Assembly (NCBI RefSeq): GCF_023913775.1
Contig: NZ_JAMXAX010000016.1
Location: forward strand, 1-64,000
Length of the DNA: 64,000 bases
Direction of reading: 5' to 3'
Origin: Acidovorax facilis
Lineage (GTDB): Bacteria > Pseudomonadota > Gammaproteobacteria > Burkholderiales > Burkholderiaceae_C
Shown: positions 1-8,266 of the stretch, piece after piece
How positions within the stretch are numbered: the first letter of the stretch is position 1
How the letters are laid out: every line of letters starts with the position of its first letter
Notes under the pieces: generated by a model
Seen by the model: only the letters and a program-made list of their open reading frames with translations
The model's database searches: none
What the model was told of the DNA's origin: nothing
Position numbers and translations under genes: made by a program

Positions 1-1905
1 CCGCCCAGCCTGACCGACAAGGCCACGGCAGACGCTCGCATGCTGCTGGTGAACATGGTCCTCGACCTGGAGCCCCTGCACGGCATCAAGCGCGCTTGCA
101 ACCTGGTGGCACTGCAGCTCGCCAGCGGCCAGGCCAGCGCCGATCTGCAGGCCACTGCACGCAAGGCCAACCAGCGCGCCCGCGCCGACCAGGTCAGCGC
201 ACGCACCCTGGAACGCTACCTTGGCATCTACCGGGCCGAGGGCTGGTGGGGCCTGCTGCCCGCTCCCACACCAGAGCCTGCGCTGCAGGATGTGGAGCAA
301 GACGTGGCCGCTGTGCTGGGCCTGTACCACAGCCGCGACGCACGGTTTCGCAAGCTCACGGGCGCAGCCAAGGAGGTTACGCGCCAGCTCGGTCGGGACT
401 TCGACACCTGGAAGGCTCTTTACGCCCGGGCACGCCGCGCCCTGGACAAGTTCGGCAAGAGCCACGAGGCCAACACCGCACTGATCAAAGCCCGTTTCGC
501 ACCCGGCGCGCAACGCGACGCCCAGTTGCCCTTCAAGTTCCGCGACACCATGGTCCTCAAGGCCAACGACGTTGCGCTGATTGACGGCCACACGTTTAAA
601 GCCAAGGTTCGCCACCCAGATCACGGGGCGCCGTTCGCCCCCGAGCTGACGGTGACCCTGGATGCGAAGACCCGGATGGTCACGGGATGGTCAGTCAACC
701 TCTCGGAGAACGTCCGTGCCGTGGGCGATGCCTTGCGGCATGCAGTAGGCCAATGGGGCGTACCCGCCATCCTCTATGGCGACAACGGTGCCGGTGAAAC
801 CGCCAAGCAGATGGATTGCCCGATTGACGGGTTCTGCGCTCGGCTGGGCATCGACCACCGCACCGGCATCGCGGGCAAGCCGCAAGGCCACGGGGGCATT
901 GAGCGCCTGTGGCAGACGGTGGGTATCAACTGCGCCCGCAACTTCGCCACCTACCAGGGCAAGGACGTGGACGGCGGCACCTTCCGCAAGGTGGCGGCCG
1001 AGCTGCAGAAAGAGCAGCGCGCCGTGCGCCGGGCCCAGCAGACGGGTGAGGTGGTGGTGCTCAGCAACAAGGTGCCCACCTGGCAGCAGTTCATCGACGC
1101 GGTCGAGAAGGCTGTGCATGAGTACAACCATGAGCACCGCCATCGCAAGCTGTCCAAGCGTGCGGATGGCAAGCACATGACCCCCGCCGAGGCCTGGGCC
1201 GCTGACTACAAGGTCGAAGAGCAGGTACTGCTCACCCAGCTTGAGCTGCGCATGATGTTCATGCCCGCCGTGCTGCGCACCGCCAAGCGCGGCCAGGTGA
1301 CCTTCTTCAACCAGACCTACGCCGCACCCGAGCTGATGCGCCGGGATGTGGATGGCCACGAGGTCAGCGTGCGCTACGACATCCATGACCCGAGCTTTGT
1401 GCTGGTCTACACGCTGAGCGGCGAGTACGTCTGCGAGGCCAAGTTCGAAGCCAGCCGCCGCGACTTCTTCCCCACGCCCGTGATTGACATGGCGCGCGAG
1501 AAGCGCGTGAAGGCCGCAGTGAAGCGCCGTGAGCAGCAGATCGACCTCGCATTGCGCGAGCTGCAGCCCACGGTGCAACCCGCCCAGTTTTCCCTGCCGG
1601 AGCCTGACGCCCCTTTTCTGGTGGTGCAGCCCAACGTGGAGGCGCTTTCTCCCTCCCCTCTCCCTTCTTCCTCCACGGACGAAGTGGCGCAAGCCGCTTC
1701 GGGCAGGCCTTTCTTTGACGCCCCCAGCGACCGCTACGAGTGGCTCATGGCTCATCGCAGCGAATGGACCGAACAGGACACCGCCTGGCTGCACCAGTAC
1801 GTGCGCAGCGAGGACTACGAGGGCCTGGCCGACTTCTACGTGTCGCGGGGTTTGGGATGGGAAAGCGACGCGGGGATGGAACCCGGTTTTAAGAGTGCCC
1901 TGTGA
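1..1905 (+). CDS. Mu-like phage transposase (MuA family), 5' end outside window
   Basis: DDE recombinase that would cut and join the ends of a Mu-like element during replicative transposition. The reading frame is open from base 1 through an apparent ATG at 40, and the residues before it (LTDKATADAR) continue the family-like sequence, so the gene starts upstream and is cut by the window edge. Counting from the Met at 40: an N-terminal DNA-binding helical part (about 1-80), a catalytic core with D182 (IDGH), D248 (GDNG) and E288 (GGIE), and a C-terminal beta-barrel/Mu-transposase-C part (about 390-470). Spacings of 66 and 40 residues fit the family. The catalytic triad is intact, so nothing shows inactivation. 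Followed by the MuB homologue, the canonical Mu A-B order. Confidence 0.93.
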   Translation, partial: PPSLTDKATADARMLLVNMVLDLEPLHGIKRACNLVALQLASGQASADLQATARKANQRARADQVSARTLERYLGIYRAEGWWGLLPAPTPEPALQDVEQDVAAVLGLYHSRDARFRKLTGAAKEVTRQLGRDFDTWKALYARARRALDKFGKSHEANTALIKARFAPGAQRDAQLPFKFRDTMVLKANDVALIDGHTFKAKVRHPDHGAPFAPELTVTLDAKTRMVTGWSVNLSENVRAVGDALRHAVGQWGVPAILYGDNGAGETAKQMDCPIDGFCARLGIDHRTGIAGKPQGHGGIERLWQTVGINCARNFATYQGKDVDGGTFRKVAAELQKEQRAVRRAQQTGEVVVLSNKVPTWQQFIDAVEKAVHEYNHEHRHRKLSKRADGKHMTPAEAWAADYKVEEQVLLTQLELRMMFMPAVLRTAKRGQVTFFNQTYAAPELMRRDVDGHEVSVRYDIHDPSFVLVYTLSGEYVCEAKFEASRRDFFPTPVIDMAREKRVKAAVKRREQQIDLALRELQPTVQPAQFSLPEPDAPFLVVQPNVEALSPSPLPSSSTDEVAQAASGRPFFDAPSDRYEWLMAHRSEWTEQDTAWLHQYVRSEDYEGLADFYVSRGLGWESDAGMEPGFKSAL

Positions 1906-1976
1906 CGGCGGCAACCGTCACAGAGCGTGCCTGAGTTGATTTGAGAAACGAACGTGCAAGCAAGGAGAACTGTACT

Positions 1977-2717
1977 GTGAAAAAAGGCTTTGTCAAAACC
2001 GAAAACTTTAAACGCCTGGCCGAAGCGCAGAAGCTTGTGGAGCGCCGTGGTGCACGCGAGGCCGGTCTGGTGCTGGTCAAGGGCCACTACGGCATCGGCA
2101 AGTCTGAGCTGACCGAGCGCTGGGCTGCCGACAGCGGCTGGGTGTTCGTGCGCGCCAAAGTGACCTGGACGAAACGCGCCTTGCTTGATGAGCTGGCCGA
2201 CAAGATGGGCCTATCCAAGGTGGGGCGCAATCAGGAGGTGCAAGCCCGCATCATCGGCAAGCTGGCGGTGGACATGGTGCCCATGATCATCGACGAGGCC
2301 GACTTCCTGGTCGGCTCCAGCGCCAGCCTGCTGGAAGTGGTCCGCGACATCACGGACCTGACCGGCACCATGTGCTTCCTGGTCGGCATGGAGCAATTCC
2401 CCATGAAGGTGGCACGCCATGGCCACATCGCCAGCCGTGTTGCCAAGGTGGTGGAGCTGCTGCCCTTGTCTCTCGCGGACGTAAAAGCAACTGTGGCCGC
2501 CAAGTGCGAAGTTCCCCTCGCCGATGAGGTACTGCACGAACTATTGGGCCAGGCCAACGGCCGCATGCGCCTGGTGCTCAACGCCATCGCCAACATTGAA
2601 CAGTGGGCGCAGGCCAATAGCTGGACCAAGGTGGAGCTGGAGCACATCAAGGGCCGCCCCTTGTGCACTGAATTCAGCGGTGTGCAACTGGGTCGGCGTC
2701 GGAGTGCGGCCGAATGA
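1977..2717 (+). CDS. MuB-like AAA+ transposition target-capture ATPase
   Basis: ATP-dependent DNA-binding partner of the MuA transposase, expected to select target DNA and stimulate strand transfer. Walker A is GHYGIGKS at residues 36-43 and Walker B is MIIDEAD at 103-109 of a 246-residue protein, within the usual size of short MuB proteins. I chose the GTG at 1977 rather than the in-frame TTG at 1941 because an AAGGAG ribosome site (about 1962-1967) precedes it at good spacing. Lies 71 bases after the transposase gene, and its stop overlaps the next start (ATGA at 2714-2717). Confidence 0.9.
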   Translation: MKKGFVKTENFKRLAEAQKLVERRGAREAGLVLVKGHYGIGKSELTERWAADSGWVFVRAKVTWTKRALLDELADKMGLSKVGRNQEVQARIIGKLAVDMVPMIIDEADFLVGSSASLLEVVRDITDLTGTMCFLVGMEQFPMKVARHGHIASRVAKVVELLPLSLADVKATVAAKCEVPLADEVLHELLGQANGRMRLVLNAIANIEQWAQANSWTKVELEHIKGRPLCTEFSGVQLGRRRSAAE

Positions 2718-3325
2718 AACCCGCCTTCTGGTTCATCCCGGTGGTTCTGCTTGCGCTGGGGCGTCAGTTCGCGCGCCAGGACCGCGCCTTCACGGTGGCT
2801 GAGCTGCTGTCCTGGGCGCCTGAGCTTGGCGCGCCCAAGACCGTGCGAAGCGCGTGCCAAACGCTCCAGCGCAACGGCCTGCTGGAGCGCGCGCCCGATG
2901 CACTGCCCACAGGCCTGCGCAAGCCCACCAATCCACAGACATGGCGGCTGACAGCGGATGGCCGCACTGCATGCCGAAGCGCCGTGCAAGAAGCTGGTCG
3001 CCTGACCCGTATCGCCTCGCTCAAGGCCACCAAAAAGCGGCAGATCGGCAGCACCCTTTACGGCCGCCTGTGGAACTTGCTGCGCAACCGCCAGCAACTG
3101 ACCGCCGAGGAAGCCGTGGCGACATTGGCTGATGCGGGTGATGACACCACCAGCCTACAAGGCAGCGTCTCGCGCTATCTGCTCGGCTGGCAGACCTCTT
3201 TGCCAGAGCACATCCAGGTCAGCGCCCGGCGCGTCAATGGTTTTAAGCGCTACGTGCTGGTCAAGGACTTTGGTCCAACACCACCACCCGCCAAACCCGA
3301 GCAGCGGGAGGCGGCAGCGCAATGA
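2714..3325 (+). CDS. Phage early protein, probable winged-helix
   Basis: 203 residues, not recognised by name. The N-terminal half (about 25-85) reads like a winged-helix domain: VAELLSWAPELGAPKTVRSACQTL followed by RNGLLER and a TWRLTADGR strand resembles the recognition helix and wing of a replication-initiator or regulator HTH. A second segment (about 110-160) is helical, and the tail is proline-rich. Its start overlaps the MuB stop by four bases and its stop overlaps the next start, so it belongs to the early operon. A regulatory or DNA-binding role is inference from the fold pattern only. Confidence 0.7.
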   Translation: MKPAFWFIPVVLLALGRQFARQDRAFTVAELLSWAPELGAPKTVRSACQTLQRNGLLERAPDALPTGLRKPTNPQTWRLTADGRTACRSAVQEAGRLTRIASLKATKKRQIGSTLYGRLWNLLRNRQQLTAEEAVATLADAGDDTTSLQGSVSRYLLGWQTSLPEHIQVSARRVNGFKRYVLVKDFGPTPPPAKPEQREAAAQ

Positions 3326-3750
3326 CGCTTTCCTACCAGCAAGAGCCATGGTTCGCACTTCTTCTATCTCGCACCGAGGGCACGCAACGCTCCCTGATAG
3401 CCAAGCAACTGGGCATCAGCCCAGCCACGCTGAGCCAGGTGCTCAACGGCAGCGGCTTGTATGGCACGGGGCAGGCCAGTACGGAGCGGATCGCCGACAA
3501 GGTGACGCACACCTTCGGCCGCTACACCTGCCCGCACCTGACCGAAGAAGCCGCAGGCGAGCCGCAGGTGGTGACCGCCGAGCAGTGCCGGGGCTATGCC
3601 CACAGTGCGCCGCCCACGGGCAGCCCGCGCGCCATGCAGCACTGGCAGGCATGCCGCCAGTGCCCTCACAAGGCAGCGAGTGCACCGCCTGTGCCTCGCG
3701 CCATCAATCCACGCAACAAAGTGATCCCCATCCAGCAGGAGGCCCTGTGA
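3322..3750 (+). CDS. Phage HTH protein with C-terminal cysteine cluster
   Basis: 142 residues. Residues 20-65 look like a Cro/LacI-type helix-turn-helix (TQRSLIAKQLGISPATLSQVLNG). The second half carries C70, H72, C89, C111 and C114, a possible metal site (CRQC at 111-114). Translation is coupled to the preceding gene (ATGA overlap) and its TGA overlaps the GTG of the next gene. It resembles small DNA-binding proteins of Mu-like early regions; function is not known to me. A second repressor or Ner-like role is possible but not shown. Confidence 0.72.
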   Translation: MTLSYQQEPWFALLLSRTEGTQRSLIAKQLGISPATLSQVLNGSGLYGTGQASTERIADKVTHTFGRYTCPHLTEEAAGEPQVVTAEQCRGYAHSAPPTGSPRAMQHWQACRQCPHKAASAPPVPRAINPRNKVIPIQQEAL

Positions 3751-3974
3751 ACGTTTTAAAGACCCTCATCCTTGGCGGCCCGCTGGGCCTGGCCCACGCA
3801 GTGCGTGAAGCCAGGGTGGCCCGTCGCCTGCGCCGCGTCGCCACGTTGATGGATCGCGAGCGCGCACTGCACCGCGAGCACATGGCCCAGCTCCGCGCGG
3901 AGCTGGATGCGCTCCAGTCCCGTCAGATCAGCAGCACCGCCCGTGCCGCCAGCTTCTGGAAGGGCCTGTCATGA
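3747..3974 (+). CDS. Small phage protein with hydrophobic N-terminus and coiled coil
   Basis: 75 residues beginning at GTG 3747, which overlaps the previous stop (GTGA), preceded by a CAGGAGG site. The first ~18 residues are hydrophobic (VLKTLILGGPLGLAHAV) and the rest is an Arg/Glu/Leu-rich helix (about 25-62) likely to form a coiled coil. Function unknown. The case for a real gene is operon position, ribosome site and end-to-end overlaps on both sides. Confidence 0.6.
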   Translation: MNVLKTLILGGPLGLAHAVREARVARRLRRVATLMDRERALHREHMAQLRAELDALQSRQISSTARAASFWKGLS

Positions 3975-4153
3975 GCACTAGTCCGAACTACCAGCGCCCG
4001 CCGCTGCGCTGGATCACCCGCCGCGCCCGCTGCCTGCAGAACGGCTTTGGCATTGACCGCCGCGAGGCCTTGCGCTTTGCCGTCATCGACTACGCCTGGT
4101 TCCAGGGCATGCGTGGTCTCACTCTGGTTCAGGGAGGGCACAGCCATGGATAA
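3971..4153 (+). CDS. Small conserved-looking phage protein
   Basis: 60 residues, Arg/Trp/Tyr-rich (RWITRRARCLQNGF, DYAWFQGM), not recognised. Start overlaps the previous stop (ATGA) and the end overlaps the next gene by eight bases. Such short basic proteins are common in Mu-like early operons. Supported by packing in the operon rather than by any domain. Confidence 0.55.
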   Translation: MSTSPNYQRPPLRWITRRARCLQNGFGIDRREALRFAVIDYAWFQGMRGLTLVQGGHSHG

Positions 4154-4559
4154 GGGCCTCACTGTCGATTGCGCGGCTCTGTGGGCTTTCATTCGCAAGG
4201 ATGGTGGCTGGTGGAGCGTGCTGCGCCTGACCCGCCACTGGACTCCGACCTACAGCCTGGGCGAGGTGGAGGAGATCCTCGCCACGCTGCACAAAGGTGA
4301 CTTCTTGGAGTGCCAGACGCTGCATCGCGCAGGCACTGTCTATGCGGTCACCTCCAAATGCCTTCCGCTGCCGGGGGCCTCCACGAGCGCCCCCGCAGCT
4401 CACCCAGCGCCCGCCATGGCGCCCACGCGCCCCGATGCGATGCGCGGTGCTTTTGTCCCACCACCAATGCCCACCTCCCGGCCAGGCGCACTGGATCACA
4501 CCCACTGCCCCAGCCTGATGCAGGGCAAACGCAACGCCTATAGGAGCACCGCAACATGA
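4146..4559 (+). CDS. Phage protein, possible winged-helix with proline-rich tail
   Basis: 137 residues from ATG 4146, preceded by a strong GGAGGG site (about 4133-4138); an upstream in-frame start at 4047 would overlap the previous gene fully and lacks that site. The first ~75 residues (WAFIRKDGGWWSVLRLTRHW, then EVEEILATLHKGDFLECQ and a VYAVTSKC strand) fit a small winged-helix domain. The rest is Pro/Ala-rich and low complexity. Function unknown; part of the early operon. Confidence 0.6.
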   Translation: MDKGLTVDCAALWAFIRKDGGWWSVLRLTRHWTPTYSLGEVEEILATLHKGDFLECQTLHRAGTVYAVTSKCLPLPGASTSAPAAHPAPAMAPTRPDAMRGAFVPPPMPTSRPGALDHTHCPSLMQGKRNAYRSTAT

Positions 4560-4819
4560 ATCAAGCCCAAGAAAAGCCATTCCCTGCGTCCCACGAAGAG
4601 GCCGTGGTGCAAGTGGCGACGTTGGCCGACGAACTCCTGACGCAATGCGAACTGCACCACCACAACGTTGGTTTGAGTGCGCTGCTCACGGCTTTCAGCG
4701 ACCTTGCAGCCCGCAATCCTTGCTGCATTCAGGGCAGCGCCAACCAGGCCATGAGTGTTGCCATGAAGCTTGCTCGCCGTGCCTCCGAAGTCGCCCCGCA
4801 TGGCGCCCCCATTCACTGA
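4556..4819 (+). CDS. Small hypothetical phage protein
   Basis: 87 residues, predicted mostly helical, with a His cluster (ELHHHNVGLSALLTAF). No family recognised. It begins in the stop of the preceding gene (ATGA). The 26-base gap before the next gene carries that gene's ribosome site (AGAAAGAAGAAG). Likely an accessory early function. Confidence 0.55.
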   Translation: MNQAQEKPFPASHEEAVVQVATLADELLTQCELHHHNVGLSALLTAFSDLAARNPCCIQGSANQAMSVAMKLARRASEVAPHGAPIH

Positions 4820-4845
4820 TCACTGACCCGAGAAAGAAGAAGACC

Positions 4846-5460
4846 ATGACAGAAAAGACTATCCCCAACGGCTACTGGGAAGACGCCAATGGCGCCTTGA
4901 TTCCCATCTCCAAAATCAAGGACATCGACAAGGACCGGCATCGCACCGTCTCAGACCTGTGCCAAGCAGCCATCAAGCAGCACGCCGAGCTGGCCCAGTT
5001 CAAAGCCGCAGCCATGGCCGAAGTGTCCGATTTCATCCAGCGCAGCCTGGCCCAGTACGAAGTGCAACACGGTGGCAAAAAGGGCAACGTCACGCTGATC
5101 TCCTTTGACGGCCGCTACAAGGTGGTACGCCAGATCCAAGAGAGCCTGGTGTTCGATGAACGCCTCATGGCAGCAAAGGCGCTGATTGATGAGTGCATCC
5201 AGGTGTGGAGCAAGGGCAGCAACGCCCACATCAAGCTCTTGGTCAACGATGCGTTCCAGGTGGACCAAGCCGGAAAGATCAACACCGGCCGCGTCCTGGG
5301 CCTGCGCCGCGCCAAGATCGACGACGAGAAGTGGCTGCGCGCCATGGCCGCCATCGGGGACAGCATTCAGGTTGCAGGCAGCAAGCCCTACATCCGCTTC
5401 TATGAGCGTGATGCTAACGGCGTCTATCAGACCATCAACCTGGACATGGCGGCTGTATGA
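4846..5460 (+). CDS. DUF3164-family phage protein
   Basis: 204 residues from ATG 4846. The opening (PNGYWEDANGALIPISKIKDIDKDRHRTV), the middle (DGRYKVVRQIQESLVFDERLMAAKALIDECIQ-type) and the end (KPYIRFYERDANGVYQTINLDMA) are what I recall of the DUF3164 family, very common in the early region of Mu-like phages and of unknown biochemical function. Length is typical. A longer in-frame ORF starting at 4645 is only read-through in an upstream gene; the chosen start has the ribosome site. Its stop overlaps the next ATG. Confidence 0.82.
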   Translation: MTEKTIPNGYWEDANGALIPISKIKDIDKDRHRTVSDLCQAAIKQHAELAQFKAAAMAEVSDFIQRSLAQYEVQHGGKKGNVTLISFDGRYKVVRQIQESLVFDERLMAAKALIDECIQVWSKGSNAHIKLLVNDAFQVDQAGKINTGRVLGLRRAKIDDEKWLRAMAAIGDSIQVAGSKPYIRFYERDANGVYQTINLDMAAV

Positions 5461-5771
5461 ACCAACGAAGCAAGCCCACCCCCGAGCAGATCGAGCTGGA
5501 GATCGTCCGCCTCAAAGCAGTCCACCCCCAGGTGCCAACTCACTCGTTCTTCGGAGACGACAACCGCGCCGCCATCGACGCCCAGATCCGGGTGCTCGAA
5601 GAGGGTATGTCTCTGGATGAGGTGCATGAAGCCTTCGGCGAACTCACCGAGGAAGGCGACTTCAGCCAGAACACGCTGGACTGCGCACTCACGGCACACG
5701 ACTGGCTCAACGGCGACCTGGCCGCTGATGAGGCATCCCCCGCATTTGGATGGGAGGGCATCGCGCGATGA
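5457..5771 (+). CDS. Small acidic hypothetical phage protein
   Basis: 104 residues, acidic and helical, with an opening EQIELEIVRLKAVHPQVP and a central DDNRAAIDAQIRVLEEGMSLDEVHEAFGE. Not recognised. Start overlaps the DUF3164 stop (ATGA) and the stop overlaps the next start. No cysteine or membrane features. Confidence 0.58.
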   Translation: MNQRSKPTPEQIELEIVRLKAVHPQVPTHSFFGDDNRAAIDAQIRVLEEGMSLDEVHEAFGELTEEGDFSQNTLDCALTAHDWLNGDLAADEASPAFGWEGIAR

Positions 5772-5941
5772 GCACGTCTCCACGCGTCGTCTGTGTCTGC
5801 TGCCAGGTCACTGAGGTGGCCTGGTACGCGCTGACGTGCGATGGCTGTCGTCCCACGCTCGAAGCGGCCGGGCTCATTGAGCCGGGCGCCTCAGATGCCT
5901 CGGCCGATCAGCGCATCCAGATCGGCCCTACCGATATTTAA
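5768..5941 (+). CDS. Small putative zinc-ribbon phage protein
   Basis: 57 residues with two cysteine pairs (VCVCCQV and TCDGC) spaced as in a treble-clef or zinc-ribbon domain, followed by an acidic tail. Start is the ATGA overlap at 5768; the longer in-frame ORF from 5750 has no better start. Unknown role; too short for further inference. Confidence 0.5.
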   Translation: MSTSPRVVCVCCQVTEVAWYALTCDGCRPTLEAAGLIEPGASDASADQRIQIGPTDI

Positions 5942-5951
5942 AGGAGTTTTC

Positions 5952-6380
5952 ATGCAGCACATCGAAATGCTCTCCGCAGGCCTCGGCCTGCTCGGCGCCT
6001 TCCTGCTCGCCACCAAGAGCCGCTACGCGGGCCTGGCCTTCGTGGCCTGGTTTGTGAGCAACCTGGGCTGGCTCATTTTTGGCGCCCACAACGACCACTG
6101 GTTCTTCTTCGTACAACAGATCGGCTTCACCGTCACGTCGGTGCTGGGCATCTGGAACTGGCTGGTGAACCCGGCGCTGCGCCAAGCTCAAGCAGAGGAT
6201 GAAGGCGCCCGCGAGCGAAGGGCCTTTGAGGCCATCACGCTCAACTTGGATCAGAGCTTTGTGGGCACCGCACACACAAAGGTTTTGGTTACCTATATGA
6301 CCCTTGAGCGCATCTACGCCGCTGGCGAGGAAGAAGGCCGCGCTCTGGAGCGTGAACGGGCGGGAGGTGTCTCGCCATGA
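5952..6380 (+). CDS. Small phage membrane protein
   Basis: 142 residues from ATG 5952 with an AAGGAG site at 5941-5946. The first ~75 residues hold three hydrophobic helices (MLSAGLGLLGAFLLA, LAFVAWFVSNLGWLIFG, FFFVQQIGFTVTSVLGIWNWLV), and the remainder is a charged cytoplasmic-type tail. The layout resembles PnuC-like or short prophage membrane proteins. Function not known. The stop overlaps the next gene by four bases. Confidence 0.62.
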   Translation: MQHIEMLSAGLGLLGAFLLATKSRYAGLAFVAWFVSNLGWLIFGAHNDHWFFFVQQIGFTVTSVLGIWNWLVNPALRQAQAEDEGARERRAFEAITLNLDQSFVGTAHTKVLVTYMTLERIYAAGEEEGRALERERAGGVSP

Positions 6381-7078
6381 ACCGCGACGACGCCCTGAAG
6401 AAGATCAAGAAGTGCCTTGCCCTCGGCCGCAGCGCCAGCGAGCACGAAGCCGCAGCAGCCATGCGCCAAGCGCAAAAGCTCATGGAGCAATTTGGCCTGC
6501 GCGAGCAGGACGTGTCCCTGTCCGATGTGGCCGAAGTCAAGGTGAAGGCCTGCAGCACCGCAGCCAATGCGTGGGAGCTGCGTCTGGTGAACATGATTGC
6601 TGACGCCTTCGGCTGCGAATCGTTCGGGCAACTGGCTGGCAAATACAACGACGCGGGCAACTTCATTCGCACTCGTTACTGGGTGTTCGTCGGCCTGCAC
6701 GCCGCGCCCACCGTTGCGGGCTATGCCTGCGAGGTGTTGTCTCGGCAGTGCGCCAAGGCCCGCCTGGTGCACATCAGCAAGCAGCCCAAGAACTGCAAGC
6801 CCATCACCAAGACGGCGCGGGGCGATGCATTTGCCATGGGCTGGGTGATAGCAGCCGAGCAGCTCGTGGAGCGCTTCGCCCAGCCCGAGGCCGACAAGGC
6901 GCTGTTGCTGGCCTACATCGAGCAGCAGCATGGCGAGCTGACCAAGGGCAAGGCCCGCGACACCACCAAGGCCCGCAAGACGGACATGGGCCACTTCGCC
7001 GCAGGCCATCGCTCGGGCCAGAGCGCGCAGCTCAATCGAGGTGTTGGCGGAATGACTGCGCAGGGGCTGCTGTCGTGA
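6377..7078 (+). CDS. DUF2786-domain phage protein
   Basis: 233 residues. The N-terminal ~40 residues (ALKKIKKCLALGRSASEHEAAAAMRQAQKLM) are the characteristic DUF2786 segment. The following part (ELRLVNMIADAFGC, TRYWVFVGLHAAPTVAGYACEVL) matches the DUF7168-like C-terminal region usually fused to it. This protein is frequent in Mu-like early operons; its activity is not established as far as I know. Last gene of the tightly packed run: the next + gene starts 400 bases on. Confidence 0.78.
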   Translation: MNRDDALKKIKKCLALGRSASEHEAAAAMRQAQKLMEQFGLREQDVSLSDVAEVKVKACSTAANAWELRLVNMIADAFGCESFGQLAGKYNDAGNFIRTRYWVFVGLHAAPTVAGYACEVLSRQCAKARLVHISKQPKNCKPITKTARGDAFAMGWVIAAEQLVERFAQPEADKALLLAYIEQQHGELTKGKARDTTKARKTDMGHFAAGHRSGQSAQLNRGVGGMTAQGLLS

Positions 7079-7095
7079 GCTGCATCGTCATGGGG

Positions 7096-7317
7096 CTACT
7101 CGCCTTCGTTCCAGGCGCTTGCGTACTTTGCCGTGTCAACTGCGGCAGCAGCAGCTTCTCTTGCCTCCAGCCGTGGATGCTCTCTGCACGCGGCATCGAG
7201 CGCCTCGTTCGGTGTGTCGCGACCACCGAGAACAACGGTCGCTCCGCCATCGCGTGTGATGACGGGTTGATAAGTGCCATTCGTTGTCGGAATAGCGTCA
7301 AGGATGTACCGGCTCAT
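7096..7317 (-). CDS. Small antisense-strand phage gene, hypothetical
   Basis: 73 residues on the strand opposite to the whole early operon: starts MSRYILDAIPTTNGTYQP and ends in an Ala-rich helix. The ATG at 7317 is preceded on the minus strand by GAAAGGAAAACT, a good ribosome site. It converges on the DUF2786 gene (17-base gap) and is divergent from the Cys-rich gene at 7486, with an AT-rich stretch between that could carry two promoters. Function unknown; could be an immunity or anti-repressor-type moron gene (inference only). Confidence 0.5.
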   Translation of the reverse strand: MSRYILDAIPTTNGTYQPVITRDGGATVVLGGRDTPNEALDAACREHPRLEAREAAAAAVDTAKYASAWNEGE

Positions 7318-7485
7318 AGTTTTCCTTTCTTCGGATTGCGGGGCGTTCGACATGCAGGAAAGCATCCAGTTCCTCGCTCCGGATCGCGCAAGCCCGGCCC
7401 CCTGAAGCTGTCTCTCCTCAGAACGTTGAGCACGGAACGAGAAGCTTGCCAAAGATTCTTCGAAAATTTTTTGGAAGGCCTTCTG
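7318..7485. promoter_or_regulatory. Divergent intergenic region inside the prophage
   Basis: 168 bases separating the minus-strand gene (start 7317) from the plus-strand gene (start 7486). The right half is locally AT-rich (TTCTTCGAAAATTTTTTGGAA around 7457-7477), unlike the surrounding GC-rich DNA. That fits a promoter or operator, but I see no convincing -35/-10 pair. Confidence 0.3.
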
Positions 7486-7779
7486 ATGCCCTTCTACCGC
7501 CTCAAGACCGGCATCGTCCACATCAAGGGCACGCGCCTTCCGGCGCCCTGCTGCGTCCGATTCTCCTGGCCGAGTAGCGGCAAGGAACAGGGCTGCATGG
7601 CCCCGAGTGCCTACCTCTGTGACGGAGCCAACAGCGCCAACCGCAGCGGCACCTGCGACGCGCCGCTGTGCGAGGTCCATGCCCGTGAGGTCGGCAAAAA
7701 CCGGCACCTTTGCCCAACGTGCCTTCAGTCCCACCGCGACGCCGACCCGCAGCGCGGTCTATTCGCCTCTCTCGTTTGA
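7486..7779 (+). CDS. Cys-rich small phage protein (possible zinc finger)
   Basis: 97 residues from ATG 7486 with a GGAAGG site around 7472. Contains cysteines in PAPCCVRFS, GCMAPSAYLC, GTCDAPLCEVHAREVG and HLCPTCLQSH: a CxxxxCxxH...CxxC pattern plausible for one or two zinc sites. Not recognised as a named family. Five bases separate it from GemA. Confidence 0.55.
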   Translation: MPFYRLKTGIVHIKGTRLPAPCCVRFSWPSSGKEQGCMAPSAYLCDGANSANRSGTCDAPLCEVHAREVGKNRHLCPTCLQSHRDADPQRGLFASLV

Positions 7780-7783
7780 AGCC

Positions 7784-8266
7784 ATGGCAACCACCACACG
7801 CCGATTCACGGCCCACACCAATGCAGGCAACGCCGATGCCCAGCGCAGGCGCGAACTGGGCCATATCCACCAGGGCTCTGACTTCCTCGGCTGGAGCAAA
7901 GACGACTATCGGTTTCACCTGCGCAACCTCACCGGCAAGAGCAGCTCGGCCGAACTGGATGCAGCAGGCCGCCGCAAGGTGCTCGACCACATGGCAACCC
8001 TGGGCTACGCGCCCAAGGCCAGCACCTTCAAGCCCTTCGACCAGGCCGCCAAGATCAAATGGCTGTGGAAGAAGATCGGCGAGCACGGTGGCCTGCGTGA
8101 TTCCAGCCCGGCCGCGCTGCTCACCTTCATTGGACACACCACGGGCAGCGGCTACTCCGAAGTGAAGTTCGTCCCCACCCTAGAAGCATCCAAGGTGATC
8201 GAAGCCCTCAAGGCCATGCTGGATCGTGCAAAGCGGGCGCAGGCCAAGGGAGGGGGCGCTGCATGA
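7784..8266 (+). CDS. gemA: GemA/Gp16-like Mu phage regulatory protein (DUF1018)
   Basis: 160 residues from ATG 7784. It has the GemA/Gp16 pattern: an RRRELGHIHQGSDFLGWSKDDYR-type opening followed by LTGKSSSAELDAAGRRKVLDHM. In Mu, GemA is an early-operon product that modulates host gene expression. Here it lies just upstream of small genes and the Mor activator, the same order as in Mu. A longer ORF beginning at 7607 lies in the preceding gene and is not supported by a ribosome site. Confidence 0.85.
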   Translation: MATTTRRFTAHTNAGNADAQRRRELGHIHQGSDFLGWSKDDYRFHLRNLTGKSSSAELDAAGRRKVLDHMATLGYAPKASTFKPFDQAAKIKWLWKKIGEHGGLRDSSPAALLTFIGHTTGSGYSEVKFVPTLEASKVIEALKAMLDRAKRAQAKGGGAA

